A stretch of DNA of 64,000 nucleotides from Tyto alba (Eukaryota > Chordata > Aves > Strigiformes > Tytonidae), in assembly GCF_018691265.1 (NCBI RefSeq), contig NW_024881300.1, forward strand, positions 7,635,546-7,699,545, read 5' to 3'. This document shows, piece by piece, positions 1 to 13,204 of this stretch (its first letter is position 1; each line of letters starts with the position of its first letter). A program made the position numbers and the translations under genes. The notes beneath the pieces were generated by a model. That model made no database searches. It saw nothing but the letters and a program-made list of their open reading frames with translations, and was not told the DNA's origin.

Positions 1-19
1 CTTGAAAAGACTTACTATA

Positions 20-180
20 CTAGTGCATACTCAGGCTAACCTCTTAATTGAAATCAGTTGGAGTTTTGCTCAATCACTGGATACTGAATTGGACCAAAAG
101 AAAAACAGCAGTCAGATACTGAACTGGGGTAAACCAGCCCTGTTCCACAGAAACCCATCTGCATCCCACTTCAGCATTCC
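20..180 (+). repeat. Ancient amniote interspersed repeat relic (low confidence)
   Basis: The stretch around 46-93 (ATTGAAATCAGTTGGAGTTT, then TGAATTGGACC) resembles an old repeat seen in turtles, crocodiles and birds. That repeat reads roughly 'ATTGAAGTCAATGGGAGTTTTGCC ... GGATTGGGCC' (my recollection). A second module at about 119-150 (GAACTGGGGTAAACCAGC) resembles the 'CTGGTGTAAATCAGC' module often found in the same repeats. A 115-residue open frame runs across this region from the window edge to 349. Its peptide has no recognisable domain, so I do not call it a gene. Identity is by eye only and the copy is strongly diverged. Confidence 0.35.
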
Positions 181-995
181 AAATGCCAATGTCACATGGT
201 CAACAATACAGCATCCCTGGTGTCCTATTTCACATGGAGGTTTCATCACATTGAGTAGGAACTTGGAGTTGTTAGGTGTGATTGTAATATGGAAGAATAC
301 CAGGACCAGGACATTCTTATATTCCATGTCAATGAAGAGGGATGAATAGGCATAAATAGGGCTTAATGCTTATTTATGAAATTGTGTAGGAGACATGGAG
401 ATTGGACATACATCAGCATGTTGTAGATTCTCTCAATGGAAGCACACAAACTGCCATTCAACATAAAATTTTTGTTTATACCAGCAAAAGTATCAAAGTA
501 ACAGTTGACTAGACAGGACCCAGAAACATGAAAAAAGATGAGATGTTAGAAGACTGCAGTCAGCAGGGAGAATTACTACAATATAACTTTGTGTAGCACA
601 TCAGATTTGATGTCACTCTAAAACTGCATTGTGAATGAACTTTCTAATTAATTAACACCCAGTCAAGTTATATATTCTGTTCAATTGCTAATCAACAACT
701 CAACCTCAGACATTGCTCTCCATCTAAGTAGTTTAACATGTTCAAGAACACTGAAACAGAAACAACAGAAGTAGATCAGATGGTTCTAAGGTTACTGGGC
801 TCCTACAGGGAGCCAGAAGCAATGAGAAACCAGTCTGAGAAATCAGTGAGCTGTTTAACTTTCAAGGGGATTTACTGATACTTACGTCTGACTTCTGCCT
901 TTCCCATGAGCTCCTAACCTGTACCTCCAAATGTAATCATCTGTTCAAAATCTCTTGGGCACCTCTCCTCTTCATTCTGTCTTTTCTGTTTTCAG

Positions 996-1041
996 GGAAG
1001 TGGATAAAGCAAACCTTGGTGATTTTTTTAATGTGTTTTGG
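996..1041 (+). other. Exon-like block with splice-site matches (probably a pseudo-exon)
   Basis: A pyrimidine-rich acceptor (TTCTGTCTTTTCTGTTTTCAG, ending at 995) is followed by 46 nt and then a good donor, GG|GTAAGA, at 1042. Two of three frames are open across it, one reading EVDKANLGDFFNVFW. I recognise neither peptide. Decoy exons of this quality are common in vertebrate introns. Neither open frame leaves the single spare base that the open frame of the 29269-29309 block would need, so the two cannot be joined directly in frame. Confidence 0.12.
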
Positions 1042-3638
1042 GTAAGAGCACAGTTATCAGGGGTCAGATTTGCTACATTATACTTAACATTCCCTCACCC
1101 TCCAAAACCACAACTAGGTAGGAGTTTTAACTACAAACTTCTGCCTGCAGAAGAATTAACTATATGTGGTAACTTTTAGAAATTTGCACAATGGTAAGTA
1201 AATCTGTGATTCCTTGTAAAGTCAGATTTGCTGATTCAGGCTATTTGCACTGTTCTGAGTCTTCTAAATTTAAGTAGAAGGGGGCACTGTAATATAATAC
1301 CTGTCCTACAGAGTTGGTTTATTATCCAAAAGCTGAATTTCTTCAAAAAGCTGTAAGAGTGACAATTTTAAAATTACAACATATAAAATGTAGAATTAAT
1401 ACTTTCACCTGACCATGGTCATTATTACATTTTTCCAAGGATATATTCATAACACTGAAGTATCCATCTCAGAGGAGCATAATTTCTGTTCCATTCTATT
1501 TTTTCTTATGCTCATGATTAAGAAGTTAAGATGTCAGTGTTTATTGCAGTATTTATTCATATTTCATATATTAGGCTTTGAACAAATATACCAGAATTAA
1601 TACAACAACAACACAACTCTAATGAGTAGCATGAAAGTAAATTATTTATAGAATGGGACCAAACATCTGACTATTGAAAATATATATGTATTTAAAGGTA
1701 TATTTTTGAAGAACTGAATGAACTTACAAAATTAAAATCAGGAAAGCAGGATTACACGAGGAAAACAAAAATGGGGAGGAGGTCAAGAAAGATCAAGAGA
1801 GTACATTACCAAAGAATAAAGTAGATGAACTAGATTAAATTAACCTGCAACACCAAGGCTCATTCAGAATAGAAAAATAAAAAGTGGTAATTTAAGGGGG
1901 GTGGAAGTAACCCAAATTTGTAGAAAATGTAGATATTATTTTATAAAATAGGATACTGTGGCTTGTACCCAGATATGTAAACATAACCCAAGGTTCTGAT
2001 AAACACAGAGCTTTGACCCTGTGTGCATGGTTAGGGTTTGCTCAAGAGGGAGCACAAGGAGCTCTCAGAGGAGGTAGCTGCTGCAATCTCCAATTCCTGT
2101 CTTTCTGAAAATTAAGTTCTGTGTGCTTTCTATTCCATATGTCTCTACACTTCTAGTGAAGCAAGGTTTATTTAGAAAAGCTTTTTATTAGAGCAGATGA
2201 TCATAACTGGAAAAACAAAACAAAAAAAAAGAAGAGTCCTTTTTTATTCACCTGTTACAGGAAGGCAGGAAGGTTCAGACACTACTTGATCTTATCACAA
2301 TATTCAAAGCAAACTTGACAAAATACAGTAGTAGCTGTTAGATCATCAGTCACTGCTGCTACTGCCCCAGATAGTAGTGCAAACAAAAACTTTGTCAATC
2401 ATAATATATAATCAGTGATATAGTAAGTGAGAGTTGGGGGGAAAGAGGAGAATATAATGTAAGGCGATCATTATTCAACATACTGTGAAACATGGTGAAA
2501 TTGATGAACTGCTCCCTCTAATAGTTCAATAATTCCTCCTGATGAAGAGGAAATAACATGGAATAAATTTTGGAAAGAAAATCTTGAGTGACAACAAAGA
2601 AAGAAATGGTCAAATTGCAAGATAAGTATTCAGCAAGTAGAAAAACTAATTTAGCTGGAATTCAAAAAAAAAAGAAATCCATTAGGACCAATAAATTAAA
2701 TCCTAGACCTACTAAGTGGAATGGGATTTTTTTAATATTTTTTATTTTTAAAATGATTTCAGGAAGGGCAGCATTTGCCTAGTATATTATTATTTCTTCA
2801 CATAAAAGAAGCCACAACATCTCTAATGCATGGAAGTGATTGGGACTTCATGTTAAATTCCAACTGCAAGCATTCTGCTTCTTGAATTGGTATGCTTTAG
2901 TATTGAGTGAGTTTCCAAAAGGCACGCACAGGGCAAGAATTTACTCAGACAATAGGACTGTTCACTTCAGAATTTGTCTTTCCCTAGAAGTCTCTCATTT
3001 AAAGAATGTTTCTGTTCTCAACTCTAAATGCATGGGCAAAATCCACTTGCATTTACAGAAAGAGGGAAGGGACACAGACTACTACAGACACCATGACTGA
3101 TGAAGTTCAGCCCCCAGGCAACTACTTCATAATAGTAGATGTCCTCTTAGGATTGCCCAGGGTACTATACAACCTCTTACAGTTTTATCTGAAGGCTAGG
3201 GTTTGGAGGCACCCAAGTCGTAAAGCATTAGCCCTGAAATGCTAAAACTTCCAGGGAAATAGCATTTGAAGGAGGACAGAGGTATATTCATCTGCTATCC
3301 ACTGCTGAGAGCAAGCTTTTAGCTCAGTGCTGAGGTCTAAGATCCTGAGAAAGATAGGCCCTTGCACTTACATGATCATCACCTATATCAAACAACTCAA
3401 ACAAGAAAGAACATCTCTCATGTAAATCTCTTCAGAAAATGAATAGAAAGACCTGAAAAGGTTAAAGGCTACAGCTTTTAGAGCTTTTATTCATACCAAA
3501 GAAAAAAAGGAGATGTTCAAAAGTTTTATTCTTAGGCCATTTTCAACAATTCCCTTTTAAAAATTCTACTTTTATGAGAACACTCTTACCTTATTCAAAA
3601 GTTCACAAATAAAGAGTTCCTTTTTCTTTGCCTACATA

Positions 3639-3653
3639 TGTGTGTGTGTGTGT
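3639..3653. repeat. Short (TG)n microsatellite
   Basis: Seven and a half TG units in a row, immediately after an ATA. Confidence 0.9.
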
Positions 3654-3731
3654 CTGAGAATAACAGTTATAGCGTAAATCTTTCCCTTGTTCTTTATGTA
3701 CTCTCTTACAGCAAATACCATCTGAAGAGTC

Positions 3732-3758
3732 GGGGGGGCAGGAGGGGGCGGGGAGGGG
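3732..3758 (+). other. G-quadruplex motif
   Basis: On the plus strand, runs of seven, five, four and four G are separated by loops CAGGA, C and A. This satisfies the G3+N1-7 rule with four G per run, and two loops are a single base. It sits alone in AT-rich sequence with no gene or CpG island nearby. Confidence 0.85.
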
Positions 3759-5473
3759 TGTCCATTTAAGGTCTGTTACATTTCAGATTTAAACCCTTAC
3801 CTGACATCCCCTCTCAACTACATTGTCACTTCAAGTATTAGAATAATTGTTGTAAGATACTCAGATAGTGCTGGCAACTATATATGTATGTTTAAAAATA
3901 TAACACAAACACCCACACTTGTGTTTGTATACTTCTCTTCAAGTAAATACATATAAGCATCTAATCAAATAGTCCAGACATCTTTTCTATACCTGAAGAT
4001 GTATACATACCTACACTAGGCCATATTTTATTTAGTTGTATCCCAAATCCCCTTCAGTGAATTGCTGCTCTGAGAATATCTATTTCAACAGAGCTTTTTA
4101 AAAAAAGTAACCCAGATATCTCAAGAGGAATGAAAAATATATCTTTCAAGAACACCCATGGAGAAGTTGCTCATTTTTGTGGATTCCCCTTTTTCTGATA
4201 TTATTGGCACTTTAGAATACTTGCTACTACCAAGGCCCTTTGATCTCTACAACTTGGCGCCACAAGATTCGCCCTCTGTATGTTGTGAGAACTTAAAAAG
4301 GATTGTTTAAGGAGGGTAGCTTCTGTGTAATTGCACATTAGCCATACTTAGAATGATTATGGCTTTCTTGACATCAGAATGATGGGTTATTAGCAGTATT
4401 TTAAGGTTTCTAGACTGGGAAAATTGCAATTCCTCTCTGGATGGCAACAACAGTTGAATCTATAGTGAAGATGAGGAAAAGGTGGGTTCACTACTGCATC
4501 ACTTAAATGAAAGACTATTCCTTATGGGATTTATGCAGTGGTTAAATGTTCACTCCCTCATTTCTCTATGCTATACCTTCTTTTGTTATGGCACCAATAC
4601 AGACTCTGAGTCTTTCCTGTGCTGAGGACTCAGTGACAGGAACATGTCAGAAATTACAACCCAAATGTCATCAGGATATAGTAATAACTCCATCATTATG
4701 ATAAAAACTGCTATATTAAAAAAAAACCTTCCAAATCAGTAATTCTTAAAAATAATATTAAATAATGTTTAAATGTATGAATATGCATAACAAATTTAAA
4801 AAATACAATATTTGTGACTACTAATGTGACTACTGGATCTCTACAGAGAAGAGGGAATTTCTCTTCTGGAGTTAAAAGACCAACAGCTCTCCAAATTCCT
4901 GACATATCACAGACTTGGGGGCTATGATGGGCGTCCTGCCTTCCATGCAGGGTGGGTGTCTGAAGGTATAGCTCATTTAGCTTTCTTTTATTGCCTGCCA
5001 GGTGCTCACACCATCCCCGTTTTTATCTTCTACCTCTTACCCCCAACCATTACAGATACCTATCTTGTTATTCTTTTCTTCTTTGTTAATATATTGATCC
5101 TTCTACTAAAGCTGAGATTTTGCTGGAAATGTAAAAATGGAAGGAAGATCCTTTTTTTCTTACTTTCCTTTAAATTTTGGTAATTAGCAAGCTGTCTGCA
5201 AAGTAGTATTTACAGAAACCTCACAAAAGCATGGCCTTTTACAATTACCTATATAGAATATTGTTATGCCTGAAAACCTAAATTCTTTTGGATACCTTCT
5301 CCAGAATATCTTGAATAACGTACCCACATGAATGATACATGATGTGTTACCCTGATAATAATGTTGCAAATGCTACCCTGCCCGTCTCCATGCACAAACA
5401 AAATCATTCAAATTATGCACAACTTCAGTCTGTTAGCTACTACATACACAGACAATTTCAGTCTGCCATGCTT
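3759..5473. other. AT-rich noncoding stretch, nothing recognised
   Basis: Open frames are 75 residues or fewer with no recognisable product. A small inverted repeat (ACAAACAC at 3905-3912, GTGTTTGT at 3921-3928) is within chance expectation. Confidence 0.7.
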
Positions 5474-5493
5474 AAAAAAAAAAAAAAAAAAAA
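5474..5493 (+). repeat. A20 homopolymer
   Basis: Uninterrupted A20. No AATAAA or retroposon body was seen in the bases just upstream, so it is treated as a simple repeat. Confidence 0.9.
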
Positions 5494-6329
5494 GTTTACA
5501 TTTCTTTGTAGTACTGTAATAAATAAATATTGTTCTTCTCATTCCAGACCTGGGTATTCTTCAGTAATTAATTTCCATAGTAGTTGAATTGGAAGGAATC
5601 AGAACTCAAAAAAGACCAGTATCAATTGACTGATGAGTTTTTCCCTATTCTCTTGAACGTAACTTAAAGAGAAACATTTGATCACTACCAAATTTCTAAA
5701 GGGAATACCATTTCAATGTTAAGACTAATGAGACTAGTTTAATCTCATCCCTATAAACAAATCAGCTTAAGCCTAATGAAATCTTATTTCTGAAAATTAA
5801 TGCACAAAGGAAGCAGTTCAGTGTAAACAGACTTGTAGTATACATTGTTTAGGGAGTATAGACTTTCGAATGAGCCTGCTTTTCAAACATTTCACGTCAA
5901 AAATATAGTCAAAATGCAAATGTAGCATAAACGGTTCTATAATAAATGTTCATTCAACATTTATTCTTTCTCAAATCATCTTTTAAAGCTCTTTCATGCT
6001 AATGTCTAGAAGATGTGACATTAGAAAAATTGCTTTGACATGCTAAGGGGCTCCAAGATTAACAAAAAGAGAAAGAACAAGATAAAGCTTTCAAAAGACC
6101 TATTTCAGAGGAATTATTACTTCCTTTGAAAGTCTTCCAAGGTTGCAGTGCATTTAAGCTTGTTGGCATACATGTAAATGAAGGACTACAAAAGTGTTCC
6201 ACTAAATACAACTTGAATTAAACCTTCAGGCTAATGTTAAGGAATGAGGATAAAGGCCAGACCCTAGGCTGGCAACAACTCATTTAAAATGAGTTCTTTA
6301 TTTGAAGACATCAGTAAGGGAGAATTATT

Positions 6330-6352
6330 AAAAAAAAAAAAAAAAAAAAAAA
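6330..6352 (+). repeat. A23 homopolymer
   Basis: Uninterrupted A23 followed by GGAATAAAAAT. No retroposon body recognised upstream. Confidence 0.9.
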
Positions 6353-6870
6353 GGAATAAAAATATCAATACAAGAAATTATAAATGTAATTCCCATATAT
6401 AATGGCTTGGTCTGACGGACCCTTCTGATTGATCAACTAGCACTCTAAAGGGGTATATTAATGTATTATGAGCCATGCTGTAAAACAGAAACAGTCTCAA
6501 CCAGTAACTTACTCTCCCTTACGTAAAAATGTCCCACTCCACCACAAAGTCTTGATTTCATAATAAATAAAAGACAATGGGGATATGGTTAACATGAAAA
6601 AATTATTTTGACTTGTAAAACTTAAGCTGTGATTTAGCCCCCTAGTCCTTTGACATCCAAGGGAATGTTACATTCAGTTACACTTTCACTTCAAGGTTCA
6701 TTGGGAAAACATCACAGAGCAGAAAGTTCATTCAACTGCAGAGGTTTGTATTTGCCCAGCTGTAAAATAAAATCAACCCAATTCTACCATCTCTTTCCAG
6801 GCAGAACTATTCCAAAATTTTAGGTTAAAAACAGATTGTAGGATTAATAACAGAATTAAAAAAAACTAAA

Positions 6871-6919
6871 CCAAAACAAAACAAAAAAACAAACAAACAA
6901 ACAAAACCCACCACCACCA
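6871..6919. repeat. A/C-rich simple repeat: (AAAC)n then (CCA)n
   Basis: An imperfect AAAC repeat runs to about 6906 and passes directly into a short CCA repeat (CCCACCACCACC). Confidence 0.85.
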
Positions 6920-8708
6920 AATGGCAGGTGTCTCATTGGGACAGACAATAAACATGAACATCTATGACCAAAATTCTGACTGCGAAAACTCTGGCTTAGC
7001 TGCCATCTAGCCCAATAGACAACAAAGTGTAGAGATAACTTTTCTTACTCTAAAATATTATTGGTGCCTAATGTTAGACCAGGAATAAGAAATTCTAAAT
7101 TATACTCTTCTCTTCTAATTTATATTCTTGATCTGCCATAGGTTTATTACATGGCCTTTGTGCATCCTCTTCCATTTTAACACAACTTTTAAACAAACAT
7201 CTTTGTCTATTCTACAGAAATTAGATTGAATAATTAAACAGTGTCTCAGAAATGTTTGGAAATATGTAAGTGAATGCAGTTGCAAAATCCAATGAACTAA
7301 CATCAGGGTTAAGAAAACCCCGGTTTGCTACCTTTTATTCAGTAACCTTATGCTAGTTGACAGCACAGTAGCTGCATGATAAATTTAAAGTTACTGGTAA
7401 TGATTATTTCATGGCCCCTTTTTAAATATTGTTTTGCTTTTTTAAAAAGCAAATTCAGTTTACATTTAATGGTGCTTGCAATACATTTTAGGAAGAACCA
7501 AAGGCCTTACATTTAATCATTATTTTGCTACTAATGTTCTTAACCTGTTACACAAAACCGTACCTGTTCCTGGCAAGAGATTATGTCCTTTTCTCTCACT
7601 ACCTTCCCACGTATCAGACTTTTCATGCTGGTCATTCTTGTCAGCACCTGAAGACATCCACTTGCACAAGTCATAACATTGTATGCTCTGTTCTCCTTGC
7701 CTTGCCTTCTCTCATATGGCCATATTTAATCCACTGACTTTCTGCTCCATTAAAGGTATTGTTTCCCAGAGTATAAAAACATATGGCCTGAAAGCAGACC
7801 AGGATAGACCAAAGAAAGGCCAAGCAAGGAAGAACAGGACTGGTATTCTATGGGATTCTTCACCAAAACCTGTCTTCTAGTGAAAGACACAGCCACATAT
7901 TAGACTGCCTTTACAGTGAAAATCTGGCCAGATGTCTGGTCCTATACAGATGGGCCAATTCCTACTTACTACCTCCATTAAATGATATACCACATTAAGA
8001 GGTACATTTGCAGCTACATTTCCTCATTAACTGCAGTTTGTGCTATCAATTTTTACCGCAGATCAAGAACCACTGCCTCAAAAGAAGCGCATCATAGCAA
8101 CAGCACTTGCAAGAGCTCGTGTTGCAAGACATCCTTCTCACAAGGATCACAACTTTGTCTAAGCAGGCTGCTTTGGAAAAATAGTTTATTAACATTCTAA
8201 ATTTACATGAATGTTGGTTAGAATTTTAGATCAACAACATACAGCAGAATATTTAGTGATGTATCTCGAGGAAAATATGGTTGAAGAGAAACAACTAATG
8301 GAGAGCACCATCTTTATATATTTTCTTTTTCTGCAGTGTCTCAAAAGTATATGCCACTTTCATGTGTCAGCCACCTGCAAAATCTCTCCAACTAGCACCT
8401 GTACCTTCTACAGCTACACAGTCATAACCTCATTATATACTTGCCAGTGTGAAATCTGAGTTTGGGCAGTTTTTTGAGGGGGCTAACCGTCTCACTATTC
8501 ACAAATGTAGGTGCATTAGTAAGTTAATTTATTACTACAGTGACTACTAGATGAATTTAAATTCATGCAATTTCCTATCAGTAAAATCAGAAATATCAAT
8601 GTCCATGAAGAAAGCTGAGCAGGCATGAAGTCAGTGATAAACTAAGTCTCCACCTAACTTGAGCTGCTAAGAGACCTCAGTGCACATATCTAATTGAAGT
8701 GCCCAATT

Positions 8709-8733
8709 AAAAAAAAAAAAAAAAAAAAAAAAA
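8709..8733 (+). repeat. A25 homopolymer
   Basis: The longest homopolymer in the window. The preceding sequence (GTGCCCAATT) shows no poly-A signal or recognisable element. Confidence 0.9.
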
Positions 8734-11700
8734 TCTATCTCCAGTATTATAATGTAATTCAAATTTTGAAATACTGACTAGTCAAAGTGTTACTGTAGCT
8801 TAAAAACCGGATAATTCTTCACTACAAAATGATGTGTTCATATTGCCTTGCAGACACCTTAAAACAGGCATAGTCATATACAAGCAACAAAAAGAGAACA
8901 AAAAACTCTGCCTTGTTTTAGCCTTACACTTTTAAATTCCCCCCAGAAATATCATGTGATGTAATTAGGGAATTTTAGATGAAACTCTATAGACTCCTTT
9001 TTCTTAGCTCACTTTCTCTCAAGGGAAGGTAGGAAAGGTTCCTGAGATGAATGTAAGGCTGACAGCATTTGCTTTGGTTGCACTCATATTCCACCTGAAC
9101 ACTGAACCATGAAAAAAAATGAAGCTCTTTGATGCAGTCTTAATTCATCTGTCTGTAACACAAAATGTCTGGAGCAAAACATCTTCTAAGCAGCTAGTTT
9201 CCTATACTGGTAGTTCACCTGAGACTTTGCTGAGCAGGGAATTAAAAGAGATCATCTCCATAAAAATCTGCTTTGGATAGTAGCTTTGATGGGCCCAATA
9301 AATTTTGTAATAGCAATTTTTATTAATAAGTGGCCTTCTTATTCCTGAGATTTCATGCACAGTGATAAAATTACAAGGAAGCACTTCAGAATATATCACA
9401 TTATGCTATTCACTCACTGCACAGATGCAGAAACAACTTTTGCTGATATAAACAATCATATATTATGAGACGAATAGAAGTGGCTGACTGATGCACAATG
9501 TGCTGAGCAGACAGGGAGTGGTCCTGGAAAGGTTAACCAAATGCAGTGCAATTAAAATGTTCAGTAATCCACCAGCTGTATGACAAGGTTTCTGACAAAG
9601 CCACTGCTGTTCAGGTGTAAGTCCTCAGGGAGTATGAGTATAAATGGTGCAAAAACCAGTGCCTTCCTGCTTTCTCTATTGCATGATCTCCCCACACACA
9701 GCATTTGCTTTGCCAGACTGGTACTCTAGAACCTCCCAGTAGAAAAGCAGTCCTTTTTCACTTGCTTAATCTGGCCCTTACATTTTCAAAGTGACTCCAC
9801 ACATCTTTAGGAGTACTCCTTTCACCTGGTCACACAGTAACATCTGCATTAGATCCCATTAGCTCTGGATTGTATGCTCAAGAGTTTGTCTGGGTCTCAG
9901 TCAACTGCAGCTTTGTTTCTTGCCTTGCTTTCCCTTACACTTTTTCAAAAGGCCTTAGTCCTGCACTAAGTATTTTAGTCCAAGATGAAAATACAAGGAC
10001 AGAAGCTCAACCTTACTATCAAACTGGAGTTTGCAGCTAGATGCAAAGATATGTACAGCTCAAACAGAATTTATGAACTGTATATACTTAGATACTAGAA
10101 GTTATCAAAGTCTAAATTAATTCTGGCCATGACTCTTGCTGTGTGCTTTCAACCTAGTGCTTTTTTTTCCCTGCAACTACCATAAAATGAAGCAATGCAA
10201 CAGACATATTTTTGTATGCTACTAACACACATAATTAACACCATCGGCACTAGTCGTTCTACTCCCAACTTCAGCACATTATGCTTCTGGCCTCAGTTCC
10301 CGCGCCACAAACTCTCCTGCACTCTTGGGATCCAGGTGTTCCTAATTACATTTCCACATGCCAACAAATTCTTGTGGCTATTATAGGTCATCAGAAGGCA
10401 CTTTTTCCACACATGTAGCTGTGTTATTCTTTCCTAAATCAAACAGTCCAACAAAGATCTGGTATGGCAGCTATCCCTTACATGCCACAGCGAAATGTCT
10501 TGGAAATTAGGGCACTAGGAGAGTGCCCAAATTTTAAGGATCACTACCCTTGCAGGAATACAATGCCCGTTAGCCTGAAATCATACTTATTTTGAGCAAA
10601 ATTAAAATGAAAGAAAATACAACTATTTATTTAGAAACATCACAACCTTCACAATTCAGTCTCATCACCACTAAAAAACTAGAAAGACACACTGACGGAG
10701 GAAAAGAAAAGAAAATCATGTTTAACTAAAAGGAAAAAAACCTCTCTGCCCTCTCTGCATCCAGCTGACAAGACTTAGGTGCTTACCTACACCCCCAGAC
10801 AGGACCTTGATCTACACCCATTCACAGAAAAGAACTTCAGCTTAGGGAAGGATGCTAGCTTTTATACTATTATTTAACTATAGTTTTTATATAGTTTTAT
10901 ATAACTATTTAGAGGACTCTGAAAGGTGGGGAGACTCCTTAAAATTTAAACTTCTTACATTTCCTTGCAAATATGAATGTTCAGGAAACTATCTGTTCAG
11001 GAAAGTCTTTTGATCCTCTCTTCCTCAATTATCAGCCACCCTCACAACTCCTGTGCCTAAAGATATTATGTAAGAATAATTAACCCATAGAAGAATAAAA
11101 GACACTTTCCCATTAGATAAAACAATATAAAAATCTCAGTGTGAAATGTTTCCGGATATTTACCTGAATATTTCATATACATTTGAAAACTAACACCACA
11201 CTTTACTAAAAAAATATACAGGTGACTCATATGTAGTTCAACATTTGATCTTAATTGGGATGAAATATAAGACAATTTTTTGGCAAAATAATGGGCTTGA
11301 GATGATTGACTTCAGTTCAATTTTGAAGGGAAATTATGACAGCCTTTAAGTGGATAACTAAACAAATGCAATCACTGCAGCAAGACCAGATATGCATGAC
11401 AGAATTCAGATGTGCCATCCATATATGCAACCAAAGGTCAACTGTCTTATTTGTTACCATTTCTGGAAAGAGACAGGATCCATACTACAACTACATCAAG
11501 TCTCAGAGTTAGGACAGAGTCTTCTCACATCTGTTGCCATCTTATCATAAACATTATCCTTGAGCCCCGCATAGCTGGAGTCAGAACAGCAGTTTCATAC
11601 GAATAAGCCGTGCGACATTTCATAGAATTAATTCAGGCTATGCAAAGAATATTCTGAAACACCCACACTTTACTATTAGAAAAAGTGAGTTACAAAGCAA

Positions 11701-12111
11701 TATATCCTTCAGTGCAGTTGTCCCCAAATCCCTTGACAGCTTGAGAATATTAAGAATTTGTTGGTGCTACTTGATAGAAGTGAAAAATTCTCTCACTTCT
11801 GCTTCTCCACCTCATTTCCATCTCATTTGCTGAGAGAACAGGCTGGTTTTTAAAAACAACCTCCATTAACTTTTCTGTTATAATTTGATCATTGGGGGCT
11901 TTCCATGTTCCATCCATATGCTTTGCTCCATTGGGCTAAAACTACTCGGCAGGGACGGCCAATGTGCTCAAAACAGCCACATCGAAGGCTATACTGTTAA
12001 GCAGTATTTCACATAAACACACACAGAGAATCAAATTCATAACTTGGCAGACACATTTCCCAAGCACTGTTATCCCATATGGATTGTACCCTATCTGCAG
12101 CACATCTAATT

Positions 12112-12128
12112 AAAAAAAAAAAAAAAAA
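12112..12128 (+). repeat. A17 homopolymer
   Basis: Uninterrupted A17 preceded by CACATCTAATT. Confidence 0.9.
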
Positions 12129-13145
12129 TCAAAGTAAGTGTAATTTTTCTGCACTTATTTTTTGGTTGAACTTTGTTTTAGGACTGTGAAAGTGTCTGTA
12201 CATAACAAACAGATGCCTTTCTGGTTCAATTTAGCAAGAACTGATGTGTCTGTAAACTTTAACAGGTATCCTCAAAGAATGCTTGTAATTATAAAACTTA
12301 TTATGATACTGTGAATTGCAAAACATTTGACTGTAAAATAAGTTTACATTCACGAGTATTAAGGTAGAAATACCCAAAAAAAAATGCTTGGTAAAATCAA
12401 TCTTTTAAATAGCAAGAAATTCAAATCTGAAAAAAAAAAAAATGTACTCTGCACTATGATTTAGAGAAGTTAGTCTTTTAACACTTCTAAATTCTGTTTT
12501 TCGGATACACAAATAAGATTATGGGGGACCAACATCTAGATGCTTAGTACCAAGAATTCCATAATCATGTCTTTATTTCTATGACTGAGGCATAGAGTGC
12601 TTTCATCTGTGGGTGCTACCTATTTTTCCTAATTAGCAGTTTGAAAGAGAATGCCAGAGTTTTGTAATGCAGAGGGAATGCTTTTTTCTCATCTCAGTCT
12701 GTTCCAAATGTCCTGTCATCTAGCAGGAATCTTTGAAGTTGTTCTGTGACTCTATCCCTTGAATCACAATCGCGTATAAATGCTGTTACTCATTCTTACA
12801 TTTGGCTCTTATTTTCCCAGCTCCCAGCAGTTATTTGTTCATTATAAAATATTCTTTGTCCATATTTGACAAAGTCACAGAAAATAGTCACAGAAAGATT
12901 AAAACCGAAGGACTCCTTATTTAAAATATAATTAGGCTGCACATAGTATAAAACATCCTTATATCTATAAAGAAGCAACATCATCCTAAGTAAAGAATCT
13001 GATTAACCGAACAGCACCCTCTGATTCAGTAGCATAAGCACAACAGTCAGTGCAGCAGGCCTCCTTCTGTGGGGCATCAAGCAAGTGCAGTTCCCTGTCT
13101 CTCCATATCAATGCACACACCTTGCTCTTTACCTGCCCCCCATTT

Positions 13146-13204
13146 ATAGAATCATAGAATAGCTCAGTTTGGAAGGGACCTCAAAATATCACCTGCTTCA
13201 ACAG
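13146..13204 (-). mobile_element. CR1 LINE 3'-end fragment
   Basis: Read on the plus strand, ATAGAATCATAGAAT is followed by GGAAGGGACCTCAAA and a diverged continuation. This is the reverse complement of the avian CR1 3' tail, which ends in ATTCTATG-type 8-bp units. The element is therefore on the minus strand and is cut off after about 60 bp, the severe 5' truncation typical of CR1. The sequence beyond about 13205 no longer resembles CR1. It has no reverse-transcriptase frame. Confidence 0.85.

Larger units (their letters stand above)
181..3731. other. AT-rich noncoding stretch, no gene seen
   Basis: Open frames here are at most 86 residues (2840-3100), and that one overlaps a 79-residue frame in another register, as expected by chance. 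A short (TG)7 run lies at 3639-3653. The only splice-like structure is the 46-nt block at 996-1041, listed separately. No transposon end, tRNA or long repeat was recognised. Confidence 0.7.
5494..13145. other. AT-rich noncoding stretch with simple repeats
   Basis: Holds three further long A-runs and an A/C-rich run (listed separately). Open frames are at most 82 residues, often overlapping in different registers (for example 7476-7676, 7525-7737 and 7683-7880), with no domain recognised. A pyrimidine-rich acceptor-like site (TTTCTTTTTCTGCAG) near 8338 has no good donor downstream. Confidence 0.65.

Noticed and set aside
2..349. 115-residue frame touching the left edge
   Set aside because: No recognisable domain, and the underlying DNA partly resembles an ancient interspersed repeat.
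3905..3928. 8-bp inverted repeat ACAAACAC/GTGTTTGT
   Set aside because: Eight-base stems with short loops are expected by chance many times in 64 kb.
6255..6295. GGCCAGACCCTAGGCTGG as another ancient amniote repeat
   Set aside because: Match too short and too diverged to separate from chance by eye.
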